Positions 22,738-35,400 of a DNA stretch of 64,000 nucleotides are shown here, piece after piece. Where the stretch lies: the NCBI RefSeq assembly GCF_024713945.1, contig NC_134683.1, positions 4,837,501 to 4,901,500 of the forward strand, read 5' to 3'. Both the position numbers and the translations under genes were made by a program. The notes under the pieces were generated by a model, which was not told where the DNA came from, searched no databases, and was given only the letters and a program-made list of their open reading frames with translations. Origin of the DNA: Dermatophagoides farinae (Eukaryota; Arthropoda; Arachnida; Sarcoptiformes; Pyroglyphidae). Each line of letters begins with the position of its first letter. Within the stretch, counting starts at the first letter, position 1.

Positions 22738-24776
22738 AAATTGGACAATTTTTTTCATTTATAAAAATTTCTTTGGAAAAGTAAATTCTAAAAACCCAGT
22801 CGATATTGGAAAAGTGACTACTAATGCTACTAATTTATGGTGATCACAAAATGCCCAAACGCCCACTCACATAATAATTTGGAATTGGCTAAATATATCT
22901 CAAATGATGATTCCATTGCCAGGGTGGGATGAGAACAACAAAATAATGAGGGGCACCAGGAACCGACGTTTTCCCGTCACGTATGCAGAATTTCTTATCA
23001 TTTGATTTGAAATTTTTGTGAAGGCGTCGCATTGTATCGTATCCGATCACTGTACCTGTACATGTTTGATTTTCATCACTAATTCCAGCGAATTGCCTTA
23101 AACTTCGAACTCGCGTTTTGTCATAATGTATTATTCAAAAAGGGAGAATCTCTCTGTGAGCCCAACCCATCGATGAATTGAATTGATTGATTACCCTCCG
23201 GTCTATATGTGATCACTGATTTTGCATTGAATGAATTATGAATTTAAAAAAAAACTCGATTTTCTCATTCGTTCGTGTTCACGGTGATGGTGGTGGCAAG
23301 TCACAAGACTGCATGATCCATCCATAACCGGCCTTTGTTCTATCTGAGAACTCATACACATCCATAATGACAATATGTTTCTATTTTATCATCAAATCAA
23401 TAAAAAATTTCTTAGAGTCGGCGCCCGAACTTGTTATAATGATGATTGTTTGGTCATCTCTGGTGATGGTGGTAGCAGCAGTAATATAATCGAATCGTTT
23501 GTCTATCCATAAATATCGCCATTAAATATTGGTAACCAATTGTTTAACCGGTGCGCGTGTCCGGTATGCCATACTCTTTGCAGCAACAAACAAACAAACA
23601 AACAAAAAAGGCTCCATGATATGGTCATGCTCTTTTATTGGGTACTTGATTTGCGGATAAGATCCATCAACACGCATTCCCGATTCTTCTTCTTTTTTCA
23701 ATGAGGGTAGTGTATATGAAGTAGAGCAAATGTAGAAAATAGTGACAAGAAAAAAATCGTATCAGTGAATGGTAGTAGTATTGAATCACGGCTATTTTTC
23801 AAACGGCAGAAGTACATTATACGAGATGAGATGACCACCATAATGAATGGACCACAATATCAGACCAACCACTTCGATGCTTTCATCATCACCATCATCT
23901 TCAATGAATGAATAGATGAATTTCTTCAAGTTGAACGTTTATATACCGAACCAACACTAACCAGCCGACCGACCACATTGATATATGATGATGATCAACA
24001 TTTATCCATTCATCCATTATCGTCTATTCTTCTTCCTCCGCATCGGACACGAGTCGGACAGTTTGGATTCGATTCAAATTCCAAAGAGGTGGTAGAAAGT
24101 TTCTTTGCTGTGTGTGTGTTTGTGTGTTTGTTTGTTGTGGCATTCATTCATTCATTCATTCATTCAATTTCATTCGATGATATCCACCATCATCATTCGT
24201 AGAAGAAGCAGCAGCCATTTCGGTCGTATCGCTCCAAAGTTTGAACGGGAATCGGTTGAACGGGATTTCGACTACGACAATAGCAGCCATATTTGAGTGA
24301 GAAAAATATATTTCCCATTTTGTTTGTTTGTTTATGTGTTTCATCAATTTGATCAAAATTTTCTCAGCAATAGCAGCAACAACAAGAAAAAGACATCCAA
24401 TTTTGGGTCAACTTTGGCTTACATGACAAACAGGTAAGTTTTTAACGAGAATTCTCCGAAACTGTATGTTGTGCATTTTTGATCGATTCTTGAATCATGT
24501 GTTTTTGTATTATTTTTCATCAATCGACCACTATTTTCCACTAACTTAGAACTTTCAACTCTAAAATCTAAATCTATTTCCACTTGAACATTGCATAAAA
24601 ATCGTTTTCGATTCCATATTTTTGTTGATGGAATAATTTGTTGATTGCTCATCATTGCTATATCACATCATCATCATCAGTATTAATCTTCCAGTCGTGA
24701 AAGCATTTTATTTTTATTTTTGTCCTAATCATTACTTGTTTATCGGATAAAATACATAGCGCATAGCGTTTGTGCT
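22738..24776. other. 2.0 kb intergenic region with a possible 5' leader exon of the GNAT gene
   Basis: No coding gene is recognised. Locally the sequence is less AT-rich (about 22.85-23.7 kb). A (CATT)n run is at 24139-24166. A good donor CAG|GTAAGT at 24434 and acceptors near 24680-24694 suggest a 5' UTR intron for the acetyltransferase gene starting at 24777. Confidence 0.45.
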
Positions 24777-26777
24777 ATGCCCATTCAAGCGATACAATAT
24801 AAAATTCGTCATCTTAAACGACACGAAATTGAACAGCTATTGCAACTATGCAAAGCCGAAGGACGTCATATGGGTACAGTGGCCGAAGTAGAATCCTGGA
24901 TGCAAATCGATCCAAATGGGTTTTTTGTGGCTGTCAACGAAAAAGGTATGTTATGCATGGAAAACAATTTGTTTTCTCTGTCTCTTATCATCATCATCCC
25001 GGACATTAAGATCATTTATGATTGGGATCACATATCTCTGTAAACATTATACTCTGTAGGTTCAGGAATTGAATACGTGACCTAAATTCAAGGACATTTG
25101 TGCAATGAAAGATTCGAGTTTTTTGTATTTATTTCAATGTCAAAACAAAAACCATAGACCCTCCCCGATTCTGTCAGATAGAATTTGAATTTGAAATGTT
25201 GATCATTATCGCAAACCCACTAGGTAAATTAGCCGTATTATTAGTAACGATAATCACTTTGGTTTTACGGTTGTCATGCAAGCGAGAAAAAAATTGTTAA
25301 TATTTTAGTATTCTATGATATGACAAGTTTTTGAAATCTCTATATTGATTATAATAACCGAAAACATTATCATTTTGTTATTCTTCCCATTTTTTTTTGT
25401 TCTGCTCAATGGTGTCTAGATCATCGAATAATTGGCAGCTGCTGTGGAATGTGTTTATCGAAAACTCATGGCTATGTAGGAATGTATGTGGTGAGCAAAG
25501 AATATCGTGGCCTAGGTATCGGCAAACAAGTATGGTCAGCTGCAATCAATCACCTAGGAACAAGAAATCAAGGTCTAAGTGCTGTTTCTCACCTGTTCAC
25601 ACTGTACCGGGATAAGGCTGGCTTTTCGCAGGTTGCAGATTGGACTGTTGACCTTTATCGTTTGGATTATATGGAACGAATGATTTTGATCCATTGTAAT
25701 AAACATCAACAAATTAAAAGAAGAAAATATGAAAAACGACAAAAAGCCGGTAATAATCTGATGACGACGGTCACTGTTCATGATGACGGTAACGGTGATG
25801 GTTCGACAACAACAACGACAACAACGTCGACTACTACTACAACGACTACTAAATATCAATTCGATGATGAAGATAAACGTCGACGACATGAATATGCTGA
25901 AATCATATCATCGTTGACAACCAAAGAATGTGTATTCTGCTGTCTAGGACATCAATACAAAAGTAAAGAACGAAAGTATTTACGTCAAAAACGTATGATG
26001 GTCAGCATGAATAGTAAATCGAATGTTGAATTCAGTGATGATGAATCGTATGGATTCTCATCGCTATTCTTTGGCGATGGTGAAACTGATAATGGCAATG
26101 ACGGCAACGGTAATGATTCTGTGGCCAAAGAAAATGTGATTGATCCATCGACAGCAACTACACCGGCGAAATTGAAAAAATCAAATAATTTTGGCTTTGC
26201 CGATTCTATACAGTTAGAGTCGCTGGAATTTTTATTCAAAATTCGTTTCTGCAAATGTATTCGTTGTCATGGTGGCAAAATGCGTACAGTCATATTGAAC
26301 GCCCAAGATGAACAACTGATTGAAAAAGTGGTTGAATATGATCAACGTTTACATCAATATGATCGATCACGAATCGTAGCATTAACATTGATGGAAAAGA
26401 ATTGTATCAGTCGTATCGCTATGCTTGGTCACGCCGTTGTTGGTTATGGTTGTGTGAAGCCATCACTGCAGAACATGTGGATAATGTGTCCATTGTATGC
26501 TGACAATGAATATGTTGCACGTATGTTGATGATCGATTTGATTAGCGATCTAATCCTAATCAGTCAATCATCGACAAATCTTTTCAGCAACAATACAATC
26601 ACACCAAGTGTTGTGTTGAAAGCGCCTAGCAATAATCATCATGCATGTCGCATACTAAAAGAATTGGGATTTGTCAAACAAGATTATTCATTGAAACGTT
26701 GTTACACTAAACAAGTGGTCCAAGTGCCCACACAATTCATCTATGCCCTACATACATCGGTGTTTTGTACCGAATAA
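24777..26777 (+). CDS. GNAT-family N-acetyltransferase with C-terminal YitH/DUF1248-like domain
   Basis: Exons 24777-24945 and 25420-26777, joined across a 474-nt intron, give 508 aa. The N-terminal half is a GNAT fold: HEIEQLLQLCKAEGRHM, then RIIGSCCGMC and the acetyl-CoA motif A YVVSKEYRGLGIGKQVW, then LYRDKAGFSQVADW. The middle (about residues 170-300) is a charged, low-complexity insert with poly-Thr and Gly/Asn/Asp runs. The C-terminal half (YDRSRIVALTLMEKNCISRI, HAVVGYGCVKPS, ILKELGFVKQ) resembles the second acetyltransferase-like domain of the YitH group. Substrate unknown. It converges on PGAP1, with the two stops about 270 nt apart. Family-level assignment is firm for GNAT and moderate for the second domain. 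Confidence 0.82.
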
Positions 26778-27044
26778 TTCTCATTGAAACGCCCAACCAA
26801 TCCCACCTCTCTCCGAACACAAATCTATCATAATTATTCAAAACATCATCATCAATTTTTATTCAAATCAAACACGATTAATGAAACGAATGTGCACACC
26901 AACAAAATACAAATCCAAAATAAAAACGCCCACAACAATTCATCATTACAAGCACACTCACACACACACACACACAAGAACACATCTACCACTGGCTTTC
27001 AATTGGAATTTTGCTTTTCCCACATTTCTTGATCAATTTTTCTA

Positions 27045-30000
27045 TTATTCCGATTTGAATAATTTTTCGTGGTTGATATTGACATTTTTTTGTTGCTGAT
27101 CATCATCTGCATGATTATCATGATTGATGGTGTTACTATTGATTTTGTTCCACAAGTGATTACGAAAATGGCCAATTGTAATCAATGTGATGACCATCGT
27201 AATCACCATACGTATTGATTCCCATATTAGACCGCCAATGATCATATTGATGAATGCCATTATCAACAATAAAATGTTGAAAATTTCTTGTGTTCTGTTT
27301 TGTATGGTTGAAAATGATTAGAAATCTGAGAAAAAAAATGATAATAAAAAACAAAACAAACCGATTTGAATGATAAGAGCGGAGACGCGTCTGCAGATCC
27401 AATGGATTCGAATGAAACATGGCCATAAGTATAGTCAAGAATAGAAGCAAAAGACAATCTTCCAGATAAACGGTAGAAATATTTTTGATTGCAATATTCA
27501 ATATATTGGCCTTATCATTGACGGCTATCGTAGCATGTCCAAATATCCAATCAATACAATATGGTAAATGCAATAAAGTGATGGCTAATAGCAATAGAAA
27601 CAACATTGGATATATCGCAAATACTAATGATGTCGATGTCGTCTTGCCAATTCGTAATTCCAGACTTTTAGCCTGATAAAACCAATATAACATTGAAATG
27701 GTGAAAAAGAAATGTATCAAACAATATGTCTATGTGACCAAAAAAAAAAAAAAAGATGTGAATCAAATTAATCACCACATTGAAAATGAATCAAACACAA
27801 CTTACCAAAGGCAAGAAATAGGTAGCCGTATTGATAAACATCAATACAGCGCCGATATCGATTATTGGTGTTAGTTTTTCCAATCGTATGAAACGACCAA
27901 AGCGGCCTGGAAGAAGGGAAAAATTCTGAAAAAATCGAATTCTAAAGAATATGAGACCATTGGAAAAATTATTGGCCAAATGAGTGACTAAAATGGTCGA
28001 CATGTAAATTATCGAATATGCAAATAGAAATAAAATGATACAAATAATTGTGCGATATTCAATCGAAACATTGGCCAAATTGACTAGATCATGCGTTGGA
28101 TACATTCTGTGTTAGGACCAAGAAGAAAAAAAATTTGACCATTGAAATTGGTAATTTTGGCTCATTACATTGTTCATACTTACTGTTTGATTATGAACAA
28201 GGCCAACATAGAAGCAGGTACAATTTGTATGAAACAAAATGCAAAATAATGTCTTTGAACCATCAATTCGGATGCCGTTTGGAATTGATAACATTTTCCG
28301 GCAAATTCATCTCGTTTTACAAATGTCTTGTATCGTTCTAAATCGGCATTTGAAAATGTATATCTATTGCAAAGGTTTGAGAATTGGATGGACAATACTA
28401 AGATCATGACCGAAATGGCCATTGGAACGATTAATGCAAAATAATGACGAAGTAGTTGAGCAATCGAACCGGTGAATGAGAATTTGACAAGAAAATCAAA
28501 ACCACAATTTGGTTCAAGAAATAAGTAGATTTTGGGCCGACTATTTCCAATCAGCTGAACATTGTTTGTATGTCTTGAAAAGGAAAATTGATATTGCGAA
28601 TTTTTATGTGGCTGTAATGGCCATATAAATTCATCAAGTTCAGGATTCGAGGGATAAGTTAGATGCATAAATCCATTGAATGTAGAATCATTCTGATAAC
28701 AAGAAGTGGTCTGCACGACCATCCAATATGAATCCCATACATTGTTGAAATTTTCAATAATCAATTCATAGTACAATTGTTCTTGTGAAATTAGTTTGGC
28801 AAACACTAATTTCGAATCGAATGGACTCGATGAGATCAATTTATACAATGGATTAGGCATTTCAATCGTTCGTTGACGTATCGGTTTTGTGAATCGATCA
28901 ACGATCAATGCATATCGTGATGATTGTGATGGACTTAGATTGATGATCAAATGTGTGAAACCTTGAGCCAACCATTCATCGGCATCAAATTGACCAACAT
29001 GACGATCCCATTTGGAATTCAATCTCGGCGCTAATCGTGTCATCAATGAAAGCGTATAGATGTTGCCATTACATTCGAATGCCGTTTTCGTGACGTTTGG
29101 TTCTGATTTTGGTTCACAATTACCGATCATAATGGTGTCCGGTGTAAGATTTCCTTCCAGATAAATCGCAGTCATTTCACGTTCTTTTAGACTGATTAGA
29201 TAATTGATTGGTCGAATGATTTTGACAAAAGATAAACGGACCAGCCGATCTTTGAGTTCAATCCATTCGATCTTTGCTGATTTCATCATGAATAAAGTTG
29301 ACACGTTTGTTGAGGGCAAATTGGGTGGATATTCTTTTGTGTAATGTCTATCTAAAAGATGATAATCAATGATCCTTTGACGAAGATCAGTTGATTCTAT
29401 AAATACCAATGTATCATGGTCAATAAGATCGAAAAACATTCGATTCAATTTGATCATCAATTGTCGACACCAAACGATACACAGATGATCAGCTGATACC
29501 CATACCTAATTGAATACGAATAAACAAGATGAATTTGGATTTTGATTCAACACTTACGTCGGGTATGGCTGTTGTCAATATGGACAAATCATTTGGATTT
29601 GATGAATTAAATCGGATCAGATCCGGTCGAACAATCATATCCTGATATGAACCACCGATTGAAACAAAATTTAAATCAGAAAGTTTTGTATTTCGATGGC
29701 TTTGATAGTAGTGATGAATTCGCTCATAGAATCGAATCGTTTGATAATTGTAACCGATGGCTGGATGTCGATTTGGCGTGGATAATGTTAACACCATCGA
29801 TATTCGAGGTAAGAATTGGCGAAATGGATCCTTGGTCAACAAAGATCGAATAAGAAGGCCACCCTTCATTTGAGAAGAGAATCAAATTTATTATAGAGAA
29901 ACCAAATTCATTTGGCAGAACTTACAATCGAATGTCCAATCAAAATGATTCGAATATTTGCAACATGTTTATACAGTTCTAGAACGCGACGAATCGAATG

Positions 30001-30550
30001 ATAAAGAAATCTGGTTTGACGTTCAAGCTTATCACCAATAAATGCCGATAGTTCTTCATTATAATCGATGGTAAAATAATTTAAATGCGATGTTTTTTTG
30101 GCTGACATTAGCAATGCGACAGATGCTAGTGATCGAACTTGTTTATGACTGCCGGCATTACCCGGTACGAATATGATGGGTTGACCATTGAATTCATTCA
30201 GTCGTAGTGTTTCAGCATATTGACTGATATGAGTGAAAATGAAATGAAAATGATCATCATCGAATATCATCATTTTGTTTTAATGGAGCTGCTTACCCTT
30301 CACCATAGACATATAGATGATAGTTTGAGAACATTTTCCGAACATTACGTTCCATGTCGATTTCCTAACATGTTCAAGAATGTGAGAAGAATCATAATTA
30401 TATCCATTACGATTAGCATACCACATATTCTGGAATCTGGTACATATAGGTCATTTCGCAACGATTCGGTTCATTAATGAATAAATCAATAAAACCGATT
30501 AATAATAGGGAAAATGTGGCCACCAAAAGGGTGCCACCGGTAGAGATCAT
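27045..30550 (-). CDS. PGAP1: GPI inositol-deacylase
   Basis: Exons on the minus strand: 30550-30422, 30364-30297, 30223-29926, 29863-29558, 29505-28184, 28106-27806, 27729-27362 and 27294-27045, about 1013 aa. An N-terminal signal anchor (LLVATFSLLLIGFIDLFI) leads into the PGAP1 motifs CEMTYMYQIPEYV and YHLYVYGEGQYAE. The lipase core follows: PIIFVPGNAGSHKQVRS and GHSIGGLLIRSL, where the catalytic Ser of the GxSxG motif is assembled across an exon junction. DHLCIVWCRQL is also characteristic. The C-terminal third has many hydrophobic membrane segments (ILFLFAYSIIYMSTIL, YPMLFLLLLAITLLHLPY, LLIMAFINMIIGGLIW). The enzyme removes the acyl chain from GPI inositol in the ER so that anchored proteins can exit. 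The last intron (27295-27361) was placed because it restores a hydrophobic frame. Confidence 0.94.
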
Positions 30551-31098
30551 CGTGTACGATTGATTAATGATTAATTTAAATGAGAAAATTCAGCCATAAC
30601 GATGGTTCCGACCCAAAGAACCAAAATGAAACACAAAAAAATTCTTTTAAAGTCTATTTTAACCAAAGTCATTTGAGTCTATACCAATACAGTTGAAATA
30701 GAGTTACAAAAATATTGACACGAAAATAATAAAAAAATTTCATTCATTCTTTTTCTTCATTCTTTATTTACTTCATTACTACGGTAACGATCTTGAATTA
30801 GTTTTATGGATACATGTTGAAGAAATGTCCACTTCCGAGAACGGAAAGCACTATTTGTTGTAAAATGAGGGAAATGAATTTGGTTTTCTAAAAAAAATTG
30901 AAAATTTATTCTCTTTATAGCACAGATACATGAGATAATGTTCTGCAACTAATGGATATATGCGATTTGATTGTTCTGATCAGAGATTGTTTCAACAAGA
31001 AAAGTAAATTCAAGACGAGGGCATTTTTGGTTTTTAGCATTGGCAAGATACAATATATGGTGAGTGGAGATTATGTCGATTTTCATTTTACTTTGGCT
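30551..31098. other. Intergenic between UCP4 and PGAP1
   Basis: This holds the presumed promoter and leader of PGAP1 and the 3' UTR of UCP4, both transcribed leftwards. No separate gene is seen. Confidence 0.55.
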
Positions 31099-32479
31099 TT
31101 AGAATGACGTTACACCCCATAATTTGCGTAATTTTTCATAACTTAGCCAGAATAATAATGACCATGGTCCCATACGAATCCAACATGGTATAAAACCTTT
31201 GTATAGGGACAAGAAACCTTCACCTTTCACCGATTTGATTAGGCAATCCATCGATGAACGATATAAAAGGCCACGACCATTACTATCGGTTGGTTGATTC
31301 ATAACACGTGTTTTGATTACATCGGCTGGTGTGCCCAATAATGCAGCAATCAGACCAGAACATACACTTGATAATGCATGCAGGTAGATATTGTCTTTCA
31401 TATTTGTATGTTTCAATATGAGATGTTTGGCCGTATCATATGTGGTTAGATCACCCAGATTGACGAATGCAGCACGTTGACAATTTGGCATCCAACCTTT
31501 CCATAGGCCACGTATACCACCTTCGTAGTAAATTTTCATGAATGCATGTCTTGCATTACGAACACGTGGTTCCAGTCCCTGTAATCGTCGTCTGCCTTCC
31601 ATTTGTACCTGAACTTTAACCAGATCGGCTGGACTGGCCAAAAATTGTGCTGTAACACCGGCTACAGTGCCACCGATTAATGCTTTCCACAACGGTATGG
31701 TACCATCGTCATTTTTACCCAATAATTCTTCTCGTATATATTCATAGAATGTCATTCGTACACCGGAATAAACTATAGTGATCAATGCAATGAATGAAGA
31801 ATATCATGATTATCGTCAAAATCAAATTAAAAACAAAGAAAAAGAAAGAGAGAAAGAGAATGGGACAGAACGCGGTTAAACACATGGCACCACCACTGTC
31901 GCAAGTAACAACATTGGGCCAAGGTTTCAACACAACAATGGTAATTGGTCAAGCAGATAAGGAATGAGAGAAGAAAATGCATCATTCATGTGCATATATT
32001 CATTATTCAACTTACCAACATGACGATAAATTGCAGGTGATAGACCTTGCCATAATCGTAGGAAACCTTCTTCTTGTACTTTATTCAAACGATGAATAAT
32101 TTATTAGCAAAAGAAATGTGTGCAAAAACAAAAATCTTACCAATACCGACGGCAGTGCCAAACATTCCACGTTTCGGAATATGTCGCTTAGTTTTAGCAT
32201 GCTGTTCGAATGCCAATTCACCCTGTATTTGCAGTCGCCCTTTGATTAGATCCAATGGATAGGTTACTGAATTGAAGAAGAGGTAATTTTTTAGAATTTT
32301 TGAAAAAAACTTCCAAATACTAAACTCGTCTCTGCACAGCTGGCAGCCAAAAATGAGAATGTATATTTGATGAAAAATGAGTCGTTTACATTTTTGATTG
32401 TCTTTGCTGGTGGTGTGTCTTGTATCACCAATGGATCACGTGTCGGTGTCACCGGTTTGTATGTTTCACCCAATACCAT
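31099..32479 (-). CDS. UCP4: Mitochondrial uncoupling protein 4 (SLC25A27)
   Basis: Exons on the minus strand: 32479-32326, 32266-32141, 32078-32016 and 31772-31099, 338 aa. Three mitochondrial carrier repeats are visible, each with the signature loop: [33 protein letters not shown] and [15 protein letters not shown]. The segments [15 protein letters not shown] and [18 protein letters not shown] are characteristic of the UCP4 branch. It is an inner mitochondrial membrane carrier, implicated in proton leak and metabolic control, mainly in neural tissue in other animals. The first ATG lies seven bases after a good acceptor (TTTTTGTTGCAG), so a 5' UTR intron is likely. Confidence 0.94.
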
Positions 32480-35400
32480 TCTCTACTGCAACAAAAAAAA
32501 TTAGAAAAAACCAATGTTATATACGGTTCATTAGTCACCCGAATTAATTACCTGAATTCGTTAATAATAATGCTGATGCTGATGACGATGATGATGATGA
32601 TTATAAAAGGTGAGAAATTGTAAATGATGACGATAAATTATGGACAAAAATGAAATGAAATGGTGTTTTATGCTGTGATATCCATTCATTCATTCATTCA
32701 TTCGAGAAATTCGAAATTCAATTTTTTCTGTTTTGTTTTTTGCCTGTCATCCTTACAGGAAAAATAATCGAGAGGCAAAGAAAATTTGTTCAACTATTGA
32801 ATAATGTGGATCATGACGATAAATGGATAATTTGAAGATGATTGCATAATTTGAAAATTTGTTCAAGTTAAAAGACACAAACTTATGAGATGCTATCGAT
32901 GATGGACTAGATTTTTCCTATCCACAAGTGAAAACTAGATGATATAACTGGTTTTTTTACAAGTTACCTTATGGAAATGGAAAACAAATGAGATGTGTGA
33001 GAGTAAATATAGCAACAAAGAATGAATAGTTACCTTGATCCCGTAAATATTACGGGTACAAACGTACTGTTTTTGTTTTCTCTGCTTTGTCTCTTTGCTT
33101 GGTCCAATAAAACAACGACGAATGAAAACAGTGGTGATCAGCTGATTTTAGAAAAAGTTGAATCCCCATTTGGCTATCTCTCGTGACAGCCAAAAAGTTT
33201 AGAGGTCATGACTGTTGTTGTTGTTGAATTCAATTTGCAACAATATTATTAAATGCATCACATACAAATAAAGAGCATGTTCTATAAATCATCAAGCATT
33301 TAAATGTATATAAATTGGCCATATCTATATGGAAATCAAATTTGCTTTTTGTCATTTTTGCTGCTTGAAAAATTTTGCCTTTTATCACCAAGATACAACG
33401 ATAGATGTCCGCATTGTGCTGGTTTTCCATTCATTCCAAGTGAACAATCAATGTAGATTTGAATATTTGGCTATCATCATCATCATCATCATGACCGTCA
33501 TCGTTGGCACGTTTCAAGTTGACCAACCAACCAGCTAACCCGAAAATCCGAAATAAACGGGTAATTATAACGCACACTTGTAATAACTAATGATCAAAGC
33601 CAATGACGAAATTCGATTAAAAAGCCATCAACATGGAAATAATCAACTCATATTATCTATTATTAGTATCGCATATATAAATTGTCACTCGCAATTTGTC
33701 AATGAATTGTAATAAAATTTCGACAATTTATACGTCAATTTCTTTCAATCGTTGTTGTTCATCATTTAATTTTGACACAGCTTTATTTATTTAACGACCA
33801 TAACGACCAAATGGAAAATGGAGAATTTCCCGATTCTCGGTTCAAACAGTGACGGCAATTATTGAATGAATGAAAACACGAATTTTATGTTTATGTCTAT
33901 CTGTTTATTTTTGACGACAACAATCATCATCGTCATGATCATAATGGTGATGTTGTCTTTTTGTAATAAATATAAATATAAATAAAGATGATGATGATGA
34001 TAATAAATGGAATAAATGGTAACTTTACAAAAAATGGAAATGTGCGTGCAAAACTCGATGATGGCGTGTATGCGTGTGTAGTAGTAATGTAGTAATTATA
34101 GATAGATGTTCATCATATCTTTTCTTTTTTTGTTTGAAAAATTCTCGTCCATTGCTTTTTGATATCGACAGTACCGATATAAAGTGTTTCGATATTTGGT
34201 TAATAAAAAAAATTGGACCATTTCATTTCATTTTTTTTTGTTTACTTGTTTCATTGTGTTAAATGCTAAAATCAAAAGTATCGATCACAGGCAAATCATT
34301 CTTTTTTTCGTGACCGAAATTCTTTCACGGGTCCAGGTTTGTTGCAGTTGTCCATTTTTTTCGGTTTTCTCACTATCTATCTTTTCTTTGTAATACGAGT
34401 ATATTCGGTCCATAGGGCCATCAGCATCATCATCATCATCATCGGGGTTTCGATCGAAATCGGGACGTCGTCTATATAACATACGCATATGTTTTAACAG
34501 TCAGAATTTCTTTTTTGAACATTGGATACATTGTGTGTGTGTGTGGGCGTTATACGATGGTACAGACACACGTGCGTCGTATGTGGCTGGTTTGAAATTT
34601 TCGCTTCTTCTTCTTTGGTCCGGCGCTAGATACTTTTTTTCTGGCAGGATTTTCGTTTGGCTAGCCAGCTTTACTATTCAAGTTCAGTCAGTTATGATGT
34701 CTGTCGATTGTTCGGCGTTTTTCCATTACCGATTCATTTTTCCACGATTGATTAGAACGTTTCATTTCATTCGTTGATCATTGATTCATCCGAACGAAAA
34801 TCAAATCATTCAAACAGCTTTTATCGAATATAAAAAACCAATCAATGGCACTATTGATTGTATAATGAAATTTTCTCAATTATCGATTCAATAGAAAAAA
34901 ACTCGATAGAATAATGATATTCAAATTCCGGCCGAACAAACAAATCGAAACATCAACAACAAGAGATCATCCGATTCTATTTACACCCAAGTGAATTTGT
35001 TAGTGTCAATTTTGAATCGAATTGTTTTTTGTTTTGTCTTTGTTCGATTCCGTAATTCAACAACAACAAAACGACACCGAAAAAAACATTCAATCATTTT
35101 CCTCTGATGTGTTTGTGATCAACGAAACAAATTGAATCCTGCAAAAGTCACATTTGAAGATGAAATGATGAATGTAAAGTTCATTTTTCTTTCATCATCA
35201 TCATTGTTTTCAAGTTTTAGTGTTACAAAGATAATACACCTAATAACCACTATTGAAAATTAGCCGCCACCACCAACACTCGTTCGCATCAAACATCGTC
35301 TTCATAACTGCAAAAACAACAACAACAGAGACAACAGTAACCAAACATTTGAATCATTAATAATTTAGTTCTACATGAACATACAAACACACAAACACAC

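Noticed and set aside
23415-23432. GGCGCCCGAAC, resembling a retroelement primer-binding site
   Set aside because: No LTRs, gag/pol-like frames or target duplication nearby. An 11-base match alone is not evidence.
27160-27361. Read-through C-terminus of PGAP1 rich in His/Asp/Tyr
   Set aside because: Splicing at 27361/27295 gives a hydrophobic membrane segment and basic tail in phase, which suits PGAP1 better. The read-through frame is low-complexity.
35028-35060. GTTCGATTCC, a tRNA T-loop-like string
   Set aside because: No acceptor, D or anticodon stems can be formed from the flanking sequence.
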